Made by a program: the position numbers and the translations under genes. The notes below the pieces were generated by a model. That model saw only the letters and a list, made by a program, of their open reading frames with translations. It was not told the DNA's origin and did not search any database. Below are positions 19,083 through 27,741 of a stretch of DNA of 64,000 nt, one piece after another (the first letter of the stretch is position 1; every line of letters starts with the position of its first letter). This stretch comes from CBDDBH01 sp965225625 (lineage in GTDB: Bacteria > Pseudomonadota > Gammaproteobacteria > JADZEE01): the NCBI GenBank assembly GCA_965225625.1, contig CBDDBH010000032.1, positions 361,226-425,225 on the forward strand, in the 5' to 3' direction.

Positions 19083-19781
19083 TCAGCCATCCCGAGGCCC
19101 AAACAGTGCGGTGCCGATCCGTATGAGGTTGGCGCCTTCGGCGATCGCCGCCTCGAAATCGTGAGATGTCCCCATCGACAAGGTATCCAAAGCGAAACCG
19201 CGAATTTTCAAATCTGTGTAAACCTCAGTGAGAGGGCGAAAAGCGCGTCGCTGCGCTGCCGGGTCCTGCAGTGGCGCCGGTAAGGCCATCAGCCCACGCA
19301 AATTCAATCCAGGCAGTTGCCGCACCGCCTCGGCCAGGGTCAGCACATCCTGTGGTGCCACCCCGTCTTTGCTCGTCTCGCCGCTCACATTTACCTCAAT
19401 GCATACGTTCAACGGCGGCATCGCGGCCGGGCGCTGCGCGTTCAGCCGCTCGGCAATACGGCTACGGGCCAGCGTGTGTACCCAGGCAAAGTTGGCGGCG
19501 ATAAGCCGTGTTTTATTGGCTTGAATACGGCCAATGAAGTGCCACTCTATCGGCCGGTCGGCCAAACTCTTTATTTTCGGCAGCGCCTCCTGTAGGTAGT
19601 TTTCGCCAAACGCTTTAAGGCCGCAGTCGGCCAGTTCGGCAATAGTCCCGGCGGGCTTGCGCTTGCTGACGGCCAATAACGTTACTTCTGCCGGCTGACG
19701 CCCGCAGGCCTCGGCGGTCGTGGCAATGCGTTGGCGTAGCGCCTGAAGTCGCTGTGCGCGGGTGTTTGTGTCTAGGTTCAT
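19083..19781 (-). CDS. yggS: YggS family PLP homeostasis protein
   Basis: 232 residues, single TIM-barrel PLP-binding protein without known catalytic activity, implicated in B6 and amino-acid balance. The PLP lysine is in LLAVSKRKP (residue ~41), followed by FGENYLQEALPKI, EWHFIGRIQANK and the C-terminal SMGTSHDFEAAI and IRIGTALFG phosphate loop. Divergent from pilT over 225 bases, the arrangement found in Pseudomonas. Confidence 0.96.
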   Translation of the reverse strand: MNLDTNTRAQRLQALRQRIATTAEACGRQPAEVTLLAVSKRKPAGTIAELADCGLKAFGENYLQEALPKIKSLADRPIEWHFIGRIQANKTRLIAANFAWVHTLARSRIAERLNAQRPAAMPPLNVCIEVNVSGETSKDGVAPQDVLTLAEAVRQLPGLNLRGLMALPAPLQDPAAQRRAFRPLTEVYTDLKIRGFALDTLSMGTSHDFEAAIAEGANLIRIGTALFGPRDG

Positions 19782-20006
19782 CGCTTGAACTATACTTCAC
19801 TGCGGACCGGGTGGTTCGAGCCGGCGATATCCGGGTGCGGATAGTCGGATCTAACGCCTAATGTTGAGTAGAAATATGAGCAAAAACTTGTAAGCAGCCG
19901 GTTATCGCGTTAATTTTTCATCTAACGGAATTGTTTCGGGGGATCCGGATGCTTCGTAACCCGCGAAAACCAATACCACGGCCCAAGATAAATCACGGAG
20001 TGTTCC

Positions 20007-21041
20007 ATGGACATCGGTGAACTACTTGCCTTCGGCGTCAAGAACGGCGCATCTGATTTGCATCTATCAGCGGGCCTTCCGCCCATGATACGGGTCGACG
20101 GTGACGTTCGCCGCATCAATGTGCCGGAAATGGATCATACCGCTGTGCACGATCTCGTTTACGACATCATGAACGACAAGCAACGCAAGGACTACGAGGA
20201 GTTTCTCGAATGTGACTTCTCGTTCGAGATCCCTGGGCTCGCACGCTTTCGGGTCAATGCATTTAATCAAAATCGTGGCTCCGGTGCCGTGTTTCGCACG
20301 ATTCCTTCGGAGATCCTGTCCCTGGAGCAACTCAAGGCACCGATGATATTTAAGGATATATCCGACTATCCTCGCGGCGTAGTGCTGGTAACGGGGCCCA
20401 CCGGATCGGGCAAATCTACGACCCTGGCGGCAATGGTAAATCACAAGAACGAGGAAGAATATGGTCACATCCTGACGGTAGAGGACCCAATAGAATTTGT
20501 TCATCAAAGTAAGAAATGTCTGATCAACCAGCGCGAGGTCCACCGCGATACGCTCGGATTCAACGAAGCACTGCGCTCGGCATTACGTGAAGATCCGGAC
20601 GTCATTCTCGTTGGCGAAATGCGTGATCTGGAAACCATCCGCTTGGCACTAAGCGCCGCAGAAACCGGCCACTTGGTATTCGGCACCTTGCACACGAGTT
20701 CCGCGGCGAAGACCATCGACCGTGTGGTCGACGTGTTTCCGGCTGCCGAGAAAGACATGATCCGGGCAATGTTGTCCGAATCGTTGCGCGCCGTGATCTC
20801 GCAGACGTTACTCAAGAAGGTCGGCGGCGGCCGCGTGGCGGCGCATGAGATCATGATCGGTACGCCCGCGATTCGGAACCTCATCCGTGAAAATAAAATT
20901 GCGCAAATGTATTCCGCTATACAAACCGGACAACAGTTCGGGATGCAAACGCTCGATCAAAACCTTCAAGAGATGGTGCAAAAGAACCTCGTGACTCGCC
21001 AGGAAGCACGAAGCAAGGCGGCGAACAAGGACACATTCTGA
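20007..21041 (+). CDS. pilT: Type IV pilus retraction ATPase PilT
   Basis: 344 residues. Hexameric motor for pilus depolymerisation and twitching. N-terminal PAS-like domain (NGASDLHLSAG), Walker A GPTGSGKST near residue 130, Asp box LTVEDPIEF, Walker B region DPDVILVGEMRDLETI, His box LVFGTLHTSSA, and the PilT-specific AIRNLIRE motif near 290. Full length and intact. First of three consecutive ATPase genes. Confidence 0.97.
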   Translation: MDIGELLAFGVKNGASDLHLSAGLPPMIRVDGDVRRINVPEMDHTAVHDLVYDIMNDKQRKDYEEFLECDFSFEIPGLARFRVNAFNQNRGSGAVFRTIPSEILSLEQLKAPMIFKDISDYPRGVVLVTGPTGSGKSTTLAAMVNHKNEEEYGHILTVEDPIEFVHQSKKCLINQREVHRDTLGFNEALRSALREDPDVILVGEMRDLETIRLALSAAETGHLVFGTLHTSSAAKTIDRVVDVFPAAEKDMIRAMLSESLRAVISQTLLKKVGGGRVAAHEIMIGTPAIRNLIRENKIAQMYSAIQTGQQFGMQTLDQNLQEMVQKNLVTRQEARSKAANKDTF

Positions 21042-21090
21042 ATCGGGAACTGTAAGCGTACGCCCACCACGGTTTACGCAGGAGAGCAGC

Positions 21091-22257
21091 ATGGAAAGAG
21101 AACAAGCTATAAAATTTATGCGAGACCTGTTGAAGCTGATGGTCGATAAAAAGGGCTCGGATCTATTTATTACGGTTGATTTCCCTCCCGCGATTAAAGT
21201 TGACGGCAAGATTACACCGGTCTCCAAGACGAAGTTGACACCAGAAAATACCAAGGCGTTGGCCTACGCGATCATGAACGATCGCCAGTTAAAAGAATTC
21301 GAAGCGACCAAGGAATGTAACTTCGCCGTGGCACCGCCGGGAGTCGGACGCTTCCGCGCCAATGCCTTTGTTCAACAGAGCTTTACCGGATTGGTGATGC
21401 GCACCATCGAGACCAATGTGCCAACACTCGACGGGCTGGGGCTACCGCAGGTGATGAAGGAAGTCACGATGTCGAAACGAGGCCTCGTGATTATGGTCGG
21501 TGGTACAGGCTCGGGTAAATCCACGTCGCTTGCTGCAATGGTCAACCACCGCAATGAAAACTCTTACGGGCACATCATCACCATCGAAGACCCGATCGAA
21601 TACGTACACCCACATAAAAGCTGCATCATCATGCAACGGGAAGTCGGGGTGGATACCGATGACTGGGGCATTGCGCTCAAGAACACGTTGCGGCAGGCGC
21701 CCGACGTCATCCTGCTCGGCGAAATACGCGATCGCGCTACGATGGAATTCGGTATCGCGTTTGCGGAGACAGGCCATCTTGCAATGGCGACATTGCACGC
21801 CAACAGCTCTAACCAGGCACTCGATCGTATCATTAACTTCTTCCCGGAAGAGCGGCGTCTGCAACTTCTTATGGATTTGTCGCTGAACCTGAAAGCGGTT
21901 ATCTCCCAACGGCTGTTGAGGCATGTAGATGGCAAAGGGCGCGTCGCTGCTATCGAAATTCTGCTTAACTCGCCGCTGATCGCCGATCTCATCCTTAAAG
22001 GCGAAGTACACGAGATCAAAGAAATCATGCAGAAATCAAACGAACTCGGAATGAAGACTTTCGACCAGGCGTTGTTCGATCTTTATGAGGCGGACCTGAT
22101 CAATTTTGAAGACGCTCTTCGTAACGCCGATTCCATGAATGAGTTGAGGCTTCGGATCAAGTTGGAAGGTAAAGCTGCTAAGGATGGCGACAAGCTAGAC
22201 GGACTGGATCATTTGAGTATGGAAGATACAGAGGAAGCGAGCGGTATGCTCCGCTAA
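21091..22257 (+). CDS. pilU: PilT/PilU-type pilus ATPase PilU
   Basis: 388 residues. Accessory retraction motor working with PilT. Walker A GGTGSGKST near residue 137, Asp box ITIEDPIEYVHPH, Walker B PDVILLGEIRDRATMEF, His box LAMATLHANSSNQALDRI. It lacks AIRNLIRE and has the PilU-type LILKGEVHEIKEIMQKSNELGMKTFDQALFDL region (split across residues ~297-330). The GGAGAGCAGC site precedes ATG 21091. Confidence 0.94.
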   Translation: MEREQAIKFMRDLLKLMVDKKGSDLFITVDFPPAIKVDGKITPVSKTKLTPENTKALAYAIMNDRQLKEFEATKECNFAVAPPGVGRFRANAFVQQSFTGLVMRTIETNVPTLDGLGLPQVMKEVTMSKRGLVIMVGGTGSGKSTSLAAMVNHRNENSYGHIITIEDPIEYVHPHKSCIIMQREVGVDTDDWGIALKNTLRQAPDVILLGEIRDRATMEFGIAFAETGHLAMATLHANSSNQALDRIINFFPEERRLQLLMDLSLNLKAVISQRLLRHVDGKGRVAAIEILLNSPLIADLILKGEVHEIKEIMQKSNELGMKTFDQALFDLYEADLINFEDALRNADSMNELRLRIKLEGKAAKDGDKLDGLDHLSMEDTEEASGMLR

Positions 22258-22293
22258 TGCATCGACGACGAGGACTGGAATAAACACAACCTT

Positions 22294-23352
22294 ATGGATA
22301 TCACACCCTATCTCAAGCTGCTTGTGGACAAGACCGGATCGGATCTGTTTTTCACGGCAGGCTCACCGGTAAAAGTTAAAATTGAAGGCATAGCCAGCGC
22401 CGTCGGTAAGACTGTATTGGACGGCGAACTGACCAAAGCAGCCGCTTATACCATCATGTCGGATGCTCAGATCGAGGCGTTTGAGGAGCACTGGGAATGC
22501 GACTTCGCCATCGCGTTGCCGGACAAATCCGCGCGATTTCGGGTAAACGTCTTCAAACAGCGCGGTGAAGTCGGCATGGTGCTGCGCCGCATACCGCTTG
22601 CGATCCCCACTATCGACGAGCTGGGTCTACCGGAGATCCTGAAGACGCAAGTCATGTTAAAGCGTGGCCTTATCCTTATGGTCGGAGCCACGGGTTCGGG
22701 CAAATCGACAACGCTTGCGGCGATGATTAACGAGCGTAACTCGCGCATGTCCGGCCATATTCTGACGATTGAAGATCCAGTGGAGTTTTCCCATCCGCAT
22801 TTGAAATCGATCATCAATCAACGCGAAGTGGGGGTGGATACCAAGACCTACGCCAACGCGCTAAAGGCCTCATTACGTGAAGCTCCGGATGTCATCCTGG
22901 TGGGTGAAATCCGCGAGCGTGAAACCATGGAGGCTGCTCTGGAGCTGTGTAATACCGGGCATCTTTGTCTATCGACCATGCACGCGAATAACGCGAACCA
23001 GGCTATGGAGCGTGTTATCAACATGTTTCCGCAGGAACTGCACAAGCAGTTATTTCTCGACATGTCGCTAAACATACGTGCAGTGATATCACAGCGCCTT
23101 GTCAGCGGCGTCGACGGCAAGCGGGTTGCAGCGATTGAAATCATGATAAATACGCCGCACGTAGGGGATCTCATTCTCAAGGGCAACCTCGAGGAGATAA
23201 AAGAAGCTATGGACGGCAGTGGCGCCAAAGGCATGCAGACTTTCGATATGGCGCTCTATAACCTGTTTAAAGAAGAGCGTATCGATCTCGAAGAAGCCCT
23301 CAGCAATGCCGACTCGAGAACCAATCTCGAGGCTAAAATCAACTTTGGTTGA
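22294..23352 (+). CDS. Second PilU-like pilus ATPase
   Basis: 352 residues, closest in motifs to the preceding PilU: Walker A GATGSGKST near residue 130, ILTIEDPVEFSHPH, PDVILVGEIRERETMEAA, CLSTMHANNANQAMERV and a C-terminal LILKGNLEEIKEAM region. It diverges in the N-terminal domain. Placed 36 bases after pilU in the same direction, so a three-gene motor operon is likely. Whether it retracts pili, tunes force, or acts on another pilus is unknown. Confidence 0.9.
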   Translation: MDITPYLKLLVDKTGSDLFFTAGSPVKVKIEGIASAVGKTVLDGELTKAAAYTIMSDAQIEAFEEHWECDFAIALPDKSARFRVNVFKQRGEVGMVLRRIPLAIPTIDELGLPEILKTQVMLKRGLILMVGATGSGKSTTLAAMINERNSRMSGHILTIEDPVEFSHPHLKSIINQREVGVDTKTYANALKASLREAPDVILVGEIRERETMEAALELCNTGHLCLSTMHANNANQAMERVINMFPQELHKQLFLDMSLNIRAVISQRLVSGVDGKRVAAIEIMINTPHVGDLILKGNLEEIKEAMDGSGAKGMQTFDMALYNLFKEERIDLEEALSNADSRTNLEAKINFG

Positions 23353-23441
23353 TTTTTAACGCGGTCGCTGTTCCTTGTCTGTTCCTCAGTGCGATCCAAT
23401 GGTCTGCGCGCGCCACCACGACGGCGGGCAAGAGCACCGAG

Positions 23442-23885
23442 ATGGCGGAACCGATCTACTTCTTTAGTAAGAATGACCCCTACTTCGAATTCTCGAACTT
23501 CGCCCCTTTCGGAATCGAGCATGACGGTGTTTATTGGCGGACTGTAGAGCACTATTTCCAAGCACATAAGTTCTCCGATCCGGTGCAACGCGAACGGATC
23601 CGCAATGCGTACTCGCCTAAGCAAGCTAAGGACCTGGGTCAATCCCGTGCAATTGTCATTCGCGCGGATTGGGACGCAGTAAAAGAGGACGTCATGATGA
23701 CTGCATTACGCATAAAGTTCAGCCACCCAAAGCTCAAAGAAATACTGCTGGGAACCGGGCGCAGACCGCAGGTAGAAAGCTCGCCTCACGACCACTATTG
23801 GGGTTGCGGCGCGGACGGCGGCGGAAAGAACCGACTCGGGCATTTACTGATGCAGCTTCGCAAGGAGTTGCTGGGTTACGGCTAG
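23442..23885 (+). CDS. NADAR family N-glycosidase (YbiA-like)
   Basis: 147 residues. NADAR proteins cleave N-glycosidic bonds of riboflavin intermediates; others act in ADP-ribose metabolism. Motifs: IYFFSKNDPYFEFSNFAP near residue 4, WRTVEHYFQAHKF near 34, and the C-terminal NRLGHLLMQLR. The internal ATG 23442 fits the family start. First gene of the accessory plus-strand stretch. Confidence 0.88.
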   Translation: MAEPIYFFSKNDPYFEFSNFAPFGIEHDGVYWRTVEHYFQAHKFSDPVQRERIRNAYSPKQAKDLGQSRAIVIRADWDAVKEDVMMTALRIKFSHPKLKEILLGTGRRPQVESSPHDHYWGCGADGGGKNRLGHLLMQLRKELLGYG

Positions 23886-23989
23886 CGCCAGCACTCAGCC
23901 GATGTCTGCCTGCGTCCTTCAGCTGCAGTCGCGCCGCTCGCTTGCATTCACACGTTGGCGAATCCAACGTTAGGCGTTTCTCAAAGCAA

Positions 23990-24448
23990 ATGAAATCTCA
24001 CGAAAGATATTCACCCCCGCAAAGTTCCTTAGCGGCTGCCAGCCACACGGGTAATCGACATCCCGTGCTTCGGGTTCTGGGTTTTGTGACGGTGGGCATA
24101 TATGTGCTCTACGTATTAAGCATCAGTGTTGCCAGTGTCAGGTGGCAACTACCGCAGTCACTACCCTTCACGGAATTAGCGCTCGAAGTGATAGTCGATA
24201 CAATATTTGTATTAAGTCCGGTTTTATTTGTGTGCGGATTCCGTCGTAATTGGTGGACTTGGCTCGTGATTGCGGGCGTAGCCGGGCAAGCACTCATTTC
24301 TGTCATGGAAGCACACGATTTTGAGTACCTCGTGGAGCTCGCGCTCGTGCTGTCGCCATCGGTAACGCTGGGTTTACTATGTGCAAGAAAGCCAATTTCC
24401 AATAAGGACGGTTCGAAATTGCACGCAGCAAGGCCGCACCGACGCTAA
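23990..24448 (+). CDS. Hypothetical small integral membrane protein
   Basis: 152 residues with about four hydrophobic segments (VLRVLGFVTVGIYVLYVLSI, VIVDTIFVLSPVLFVCGF, WWTWLVIAGVAGQALISV and LVELALVLSPSVTLGLL). No family recognised. ATG 23990 lies 14 bases after GTTAGGC, which is preceded by the small inverted repeat CGTTGG/CCAACG; this resembles the start of an integron cassette but the matching far end is not found. Confidence 0.55.
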   Translation: MKSHERYSPPQSSLAAASHTGNRHPVLRVLGFVTVGIYVLYVLSISVASVRWQLPQSLPFTELALEVIVDTIFVLSPVLFVCGFRRNWWTWLVIAGVAGQALISVMEAHDFEYLVELALVLSPSVTLGLLCARKPISNKDGSKLHAARPHRR

Positions 24449-24462
24449 TAAGGGCATTGAAT

Positions 24463-24777
24463 ATGTTCGACTACCGCATCGATTTTGAATCTGCGACGTG
24501 GGAGCGCCCAGCCGATGGTGTCCGCTTCAAGGTAGCGCGTAAAGACGGAGCGCAGATCCGCCTGGTGGAATTTACGCCGGCGCTATCGCATCCGCAGTGG
24601 TGCACCGTCGGCCACGCGGGAGTTGTTTTAGAGGGAACTTTGGAAGTTACGTTCGCCGAGAGCGTCATTCGGTTTGAGGCCGGAGATGGCGTATTTATAC
24701 CGGAAGGCGATGCGCATAAGCACATTCCACGAGCCGTCACCGATACCGTGCGGCTGCTATTTGTTGAGAAGGCCTAG
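24463..24777 (+). CDS. Cupin domain protein
   Basis: 104 residues forming a single small beta-barrel cupin. The first metal-binding motif is partial (HPQWCTVGHAGVVLEGTLEV) and the second reads GDGVFIPEGDAHKHIP. ATG 24463 has AAGG 13 bases upstream. It begins 14 bases after the membrane protein. Substrate unknown. Confidence 0.75.
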   Translation: MFDYRIDFESATWERPADGVRFKVARKDGAQIRLVEFTPALSHPQWCTVGHAGVVLEGTLEVTFAESVIRFEAGDGVFIPEGDAHKHIPRAVTDTVRLLFVEKA

Positions 24778-24807
24778 CCAACATATAGCATGAAGGGCAG
24801 ACAAATG

Positions 24808-25260
24808 CTCCTCGACTTTGGCCTCCTGCGTCGTGCTACCTCGTCCATCCCTGGACTCGTCGACTTTGGCCTCCTGCGTCGTGCTACCTCGTCCATCCCG
24901 TGGACTCCTCGACTTTGGCCTCCTGCGTCGTGCTACCTCGCCCATCCGTGGACTCGTCGACTTTGGCCTCCTGCGTCGTGCTACCTCGCCCATCCGTGGA
25001 CTCGTCGACTTTGGCCTCCTGCGTCGTGCTACCTCGCCCATCCGTGGACTCGTCGACTTTGGCCTCCTGCGTCGTGCTACCTCGCCCATCCGTGGACTCG
25101 TCGACTTTGGCCTCCTGCGTCGTGCTACCTCGCCCATCCGTGGACTCGTCGACTTTGGCCTCCTGCGTCGTGGACTCGTCGACTGCGTCGTGCTACCTCG
25201 CCCATCCGTGGACTCGTCGACTTTGGCCTCCTGCGTCGTTCTACCTCGTCCATCCCTGGA
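24808..25260. repeat. 48-bp tandem repeat array, about 10 units
   Basis: Seven nearly perfect 48-bp units run from 24808 to 25144, the second with one extra C. Two shortened units (25145-25174, 30 bp; 25175-25212, 38 bp) and one full unit (25213-25260) follow, and then a degenerate copy. Each unit contains GTCGACTTTGGCCTCC, CTGCGTCGTGCTACC and TCGCCCATCCGTGGA in that order. The outer units share TCGTCCATCCCTGG, while inner ones have CGCCCATCCGTGG, so inner units were homogenised by recent duplication. Because 48 is a multiple of 3 and stops are absent, several frames stay open on both strands (for example MGEVARRRRPKSTSPR per unit on the minus strand), but no frame has a convincing gene context. 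Confidence 0.97.
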
Positions 25261-25466
25261 CTCGTCGGCTCTGGCTCCTGCTTCACCCTACCTCCTGCAT
25301 CCGTGCAGTCGTGCATGGTCTGCATTTCCGCCATCCCTGGCGGTCACGCCGCACGGTGCTTTTGAAATCCCGGGATGGTAAAGGCTCGATGGCGTAAATA
25401 CGCTTCGAAATCAATAGCGCTGAGCATTTCGTGGAGATCACGTTGAAATGCCCTCGGGTGGACGGC

Positions 25467-25478
25467 AATATGCGGGCT
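25467..25478 (+). repeat. Dispersed motif AATATGCGGGCT, copy 2
   Basis: Shorter match to the motif at 7022, 26784 and 55177, upstream of the SnoaL-like gene. Confidence 0.45.
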
Positions 25479-25499
25479 GGCGCATCGGCAAAGACTAAT

Positions 25500-25889
25500 A
25501 TGAATCAAACCACTCAAACGATAGAAGAGTTCCTGGCAGACTTTGTCGACGCTTTCGATAGTCTTGATTGGGACCGTTTCCGATTGTGTTTTTCGGATCG
25601 CGCAAGCGTCTATTTTCCGTTCGCGAACCACTCCCGCATTGCAAAAGGAAGGACAGAACTTGAAGAGGGATTCAAAGGTTTTTTCGAAGAACTGCAAGTA
25701 AGCGGGTCGGGGCCGCCCTATCTGAATCTCGTGCCATTGGATACGCATATAGAGAAACTCGACGGTACGGTAATTGTAACGTTTCATCTCAAATTTCCTG
25801 ACAGCCTTGGACGCAGAACAATTGTGCTGGGACGCGAAGGCGATAAGTGGAAGATAGTTCACTTACACGCATCGAACACCAACGGTTGA
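25500..25889 (+). CDS. SnoaL/NTF2-like domain protein
   Basis: 129 residues with the cone-shaped NTF2-like pattern: N-terminal helices (FLADFVDAFDSLDWDRFRLCF), RASVYFPF, then strands ending TFHLKFPDSLGRRTIVLGREGDKWKIVHLHAS. Related proteins include small isomerases and SnoaL-like polyketide cyclases; the actual activity cannot be told. ATG 25500 is preferred over the upstream in-frame TTG/ATG options because the family begins at this point. Confidence 0.75.
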   Translation: MNQTTQTIEEFLADFVDAFDSLDWDRFRLCFSDRASVYFPFANHSRIAKGRTELEEGFKGFFEELQVSGSGPPYLNLVPLDTHIEKLDGTVIVTFHLKFPDSLGRRTIVLGREGDKWKIVHLHASNTNG

Positions 25890-25899
25890 ATCCGGCTGT

Positions 25900-26691
25900 A
25901 TGGTTGAGCCGCGATGGGATCCCGAGCAGTACCTGAGATTTTCGGATCATCGATTGCGCCCGGCAATGGAACTGCTGCAGCGTATCGGGCTCTATGCACC
26001 TGAAGTAATCGTTGATTTGGGCTGTGGTGCAGGCAACGTAACCCAGTTACTCGCGGCGCGATGGCCAAGCGCGCAGATCTATGCCGTGGACAGCTCGGCG
26101 GAGATGTTGGAGCAAGCGCGTGCTCGATCGAGTGAAATCCATTGGCAACAGAACACTATCGAGAGATGGGTTCCTGAGCGCACTCCGGATCTGATTTATT
26201 CCAACGCTGCATTGCATTGGGTGGCGGGGCACCATGAACTAATTCCGCGACTGGCGCAGTTTTTGAACAAGCAAGGCTGCCTGGCAGTGCAGATGCCTGT
26301 AAGTTGGGATGCCGCCTCGCATCGGCTGATGCGCGAAACTCTAGAAAGCGTTATGACAGACGTCGATCAATCAGTTGGCGATGCACTTACAACGGTAGCG
26401 GCTAGAAAATGGGTGGAGGCGCCAGATGTTTATTACGAACTCCTTGCCGCTCACGCCGCGAGCGTCGATGTGTGGCAAACCGAGTACCTGCATGAACTCC
26501 ATGGTGAGGATCCCGTGCTCGCATGGATGAAAGGCAGCGGGCTGCGACCTATCATTAGCGGTCTTGGGCAACCGCAACTAGATTCGTTTTTGGCCGAATA
26601 TCAGCGGCGATTACGCGACGCCTATCCACAGCAGGCATCCGGTCTTACTCTGTACCCATTTCGTCGCTTGTTCATGATCGCGTGCATGTAA
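25900..26691 (+). CDS. tam: Trans-aconitate 2-methyltransferase
   Basis: 263 residues, SAM-dependent. It methylates trans-aconitate, the spontaneous toxic isomer of cis-aconitate. Class I motif IVDLGCGAGNVTQLLA near residue 37, motif post-I YAVDSSAEML near 64, and DLIYSNAALHWV near 98, the family signature. Length and C-terminal FRRLFMIA agree with the E. coli enzyme (252). Eleven bases after the SnoaL-like gene. Confidence 0.88.
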   Translation: MVEPRWDPEQYLRFSDHRLRPAMELLQRIGLYAPEVIVDLGCGAGNVTQLLAARWPSAQIYAVDSSAEMLEQARARSSEIHWQQNTIERWVPERTPDLIYSNAALHWVAGHHELIPRLAQFLNKQGCLAVQMPVSWDAASHRLMRETLESVMTDVDQSVGDALTTVAARKWVEAPDVYYELLAAHAASVDVWQTEYLHELHGEDPVLAWMKGSGLRPIISGLGQPQLDSFLAEYQRRLRDAYPQQASGLTLYPFRRLFMIACM

Positions 26692-26783
26692 CCCGCCGGC
26701 GAATGCATGCGCTTTTTTGCTCGTGCGGCCACGGCATCACAGCTTGCGAAAACGCCTAACTGCGGTTGCAACAGGTGATAAGC

Positions 26784-26797
26784 TTAGCCCGCATATT
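26784..26797 (-). repeat. Dispersed motif AATATGCGGGCTAA, copy 3
   Basis: Inverse orientation relative to the other copies, preceded on its own strand by CTTCATGC, and placed between tam and the GFA gene. Confidence 0.55.
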
Positions 26798-26829
26798 GCA
26801 TGAAGACGTCTGCGCAGGAGGACTGAACG

Positions 26830-27249
26830 ATGACGGCTCCATTTGAAGGTGGCTGCCACTGCGGTGCGGTACGTTATGTGTGCTCCACCGAACCCGAAAT
26901 AACATTCTATTGTCATTGTATTGACTGCCAGAAAACAACGGGCGGACCCTTCGCGACGGAATTAATGGTCGCAACGGAAGCGGTTAAAATCACGGGCGAA
27001 CTGCGCGCTTATACGATTACCGTTGATTCGGGCAATTCGATCACACGTAACTCCTGCCCGCACTGTGCCTCGCCTGTTATCGACACGTCCAGCGGTTACC
27101 CCGATCACGTTGTGTTGCGGGCGGGAAGCTTGGACGATGCCACATGGTTGCAACCGCAGGCGCATATCTTCACGTCGCGTAAGCAACCTTGGGTAAAGAT
27201 CTCGGATGAGTTGCCGCATTTTGAATTTGATTTTGAACCAGGAGCGTAA
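26830..27249 (+). CDS. GFA family (glutathione-dependent formaldehyde-activating-like) protein
   Basis: 139 residues, zinc-binding. Cys motifs GGCHCGAVRY (residue ~8), YCHCIDCQKTTGG (~30) and NSCPHCASPV (~74) match the GFA fold. A strong AGGAGG site precedes the ATG. Members seldom have proven formaldehyde activity, so the role is open. Confidence 0.85.
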   Translation: MTAPFEGGCHCGAVRYVCSTEPEITFYCHCIDCQKTTGGPFATELMVATEAVKITGELRAYTITVDSGNSITRNSCPHCASPVIDTSSGYPDHVVLRAGSLDDATWLQPQAHIFTSRKQPWVKISDELPHFEFDFEPGA

Positions 27250-27251
27250 CA

Positions 27252-27704
27252 ATGCTAGGAAAAAGACAATTTTTGCTCACTTTCATGGTCTGCTGCGGTA
27301 TCCCCGGCGCTTTAGCCGCGATGGAAATACAACATCTGAACTCCCCGGAATTCCAAGCATTGAATCTGCCATTCTCTGAAGCAGTGCGCGTTGGTGACAC
27401 CTTGTATCTCTCCGGTCAGCTCGGCAACATCCCTGGGGCTATGGAATTAGCGCCGGGCGGAATCAGCGGGCAAACCAAACAGGCGCTGGAAAATATAAAG
27501 CGGGTGTTACAGAGCAACGGTTCGAGTCTGGACAAGGTCGTGAAATGCACGGTGTTCATGGCCGATATGACTGAGTGGCCGAAGATGAACGAAGTCTACC
27601 GCAGCTATTTCTCTGCATCCCCACCGGCCAGGAGTGCGATTGGGACCAGCGGTTTGGGCTTGAACGCACAGGTCGAGATTGAATGCATTGCGATTGTCGA
27701 TTAA
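27252..27704 (+). CDS. RidA family protein with signal peptide
   Basis: 150 residues. The C-terminal ~125 residues are a complete YjgF/YER057c/UK114 fold: YLSGQLGNIPG, TKQALENIKRVL, VVKCTVFMADMTEWPKMNEVY, PARSAIGTSGLGLNAQVEIECIAI (given in parts). The catalytic Arg of imine deaminases is present in PPARSAI. Unusually, an N-terminal segment (FLLTFMVCCGIPGALA) looks like a Sec signal peptide with cleavage after Ala-Leu-Ala, so the mature protein may be periplasmic. Two bases after the GFA gene. Confidence 0.85.
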   Translation: MLGKRQFLLTFMVCCGIPGALAAMEIQHLNSPEFQALNLPFSEAVRVGDTLYLSGQLGNIPGAMELAPGGISGQTKQALENIKRVLQSNGSSLDKVVKCTVFMADMTEWPKMNEVYRSYFSASPPARSAIGTSGLGLNAQVEIECIAIVD

Positions 27705-27741
27705 GGCCAAGTAACGAAGGGCGGTTTCACGAGCGCGGTTA

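Noticed and set aside
24808..25260. CRISPR array
   Set aside because: Units are directly adjacent with no unique spacers, and there are no cas genes.
24757..25397. Long open frames on both strands over the tandem repeats as genes
   Set aside because: They arise because the 48-bp unit has no stops and is a multiple of three; three plus frames and at least one minus frame are open at once, and no frame has independent support.
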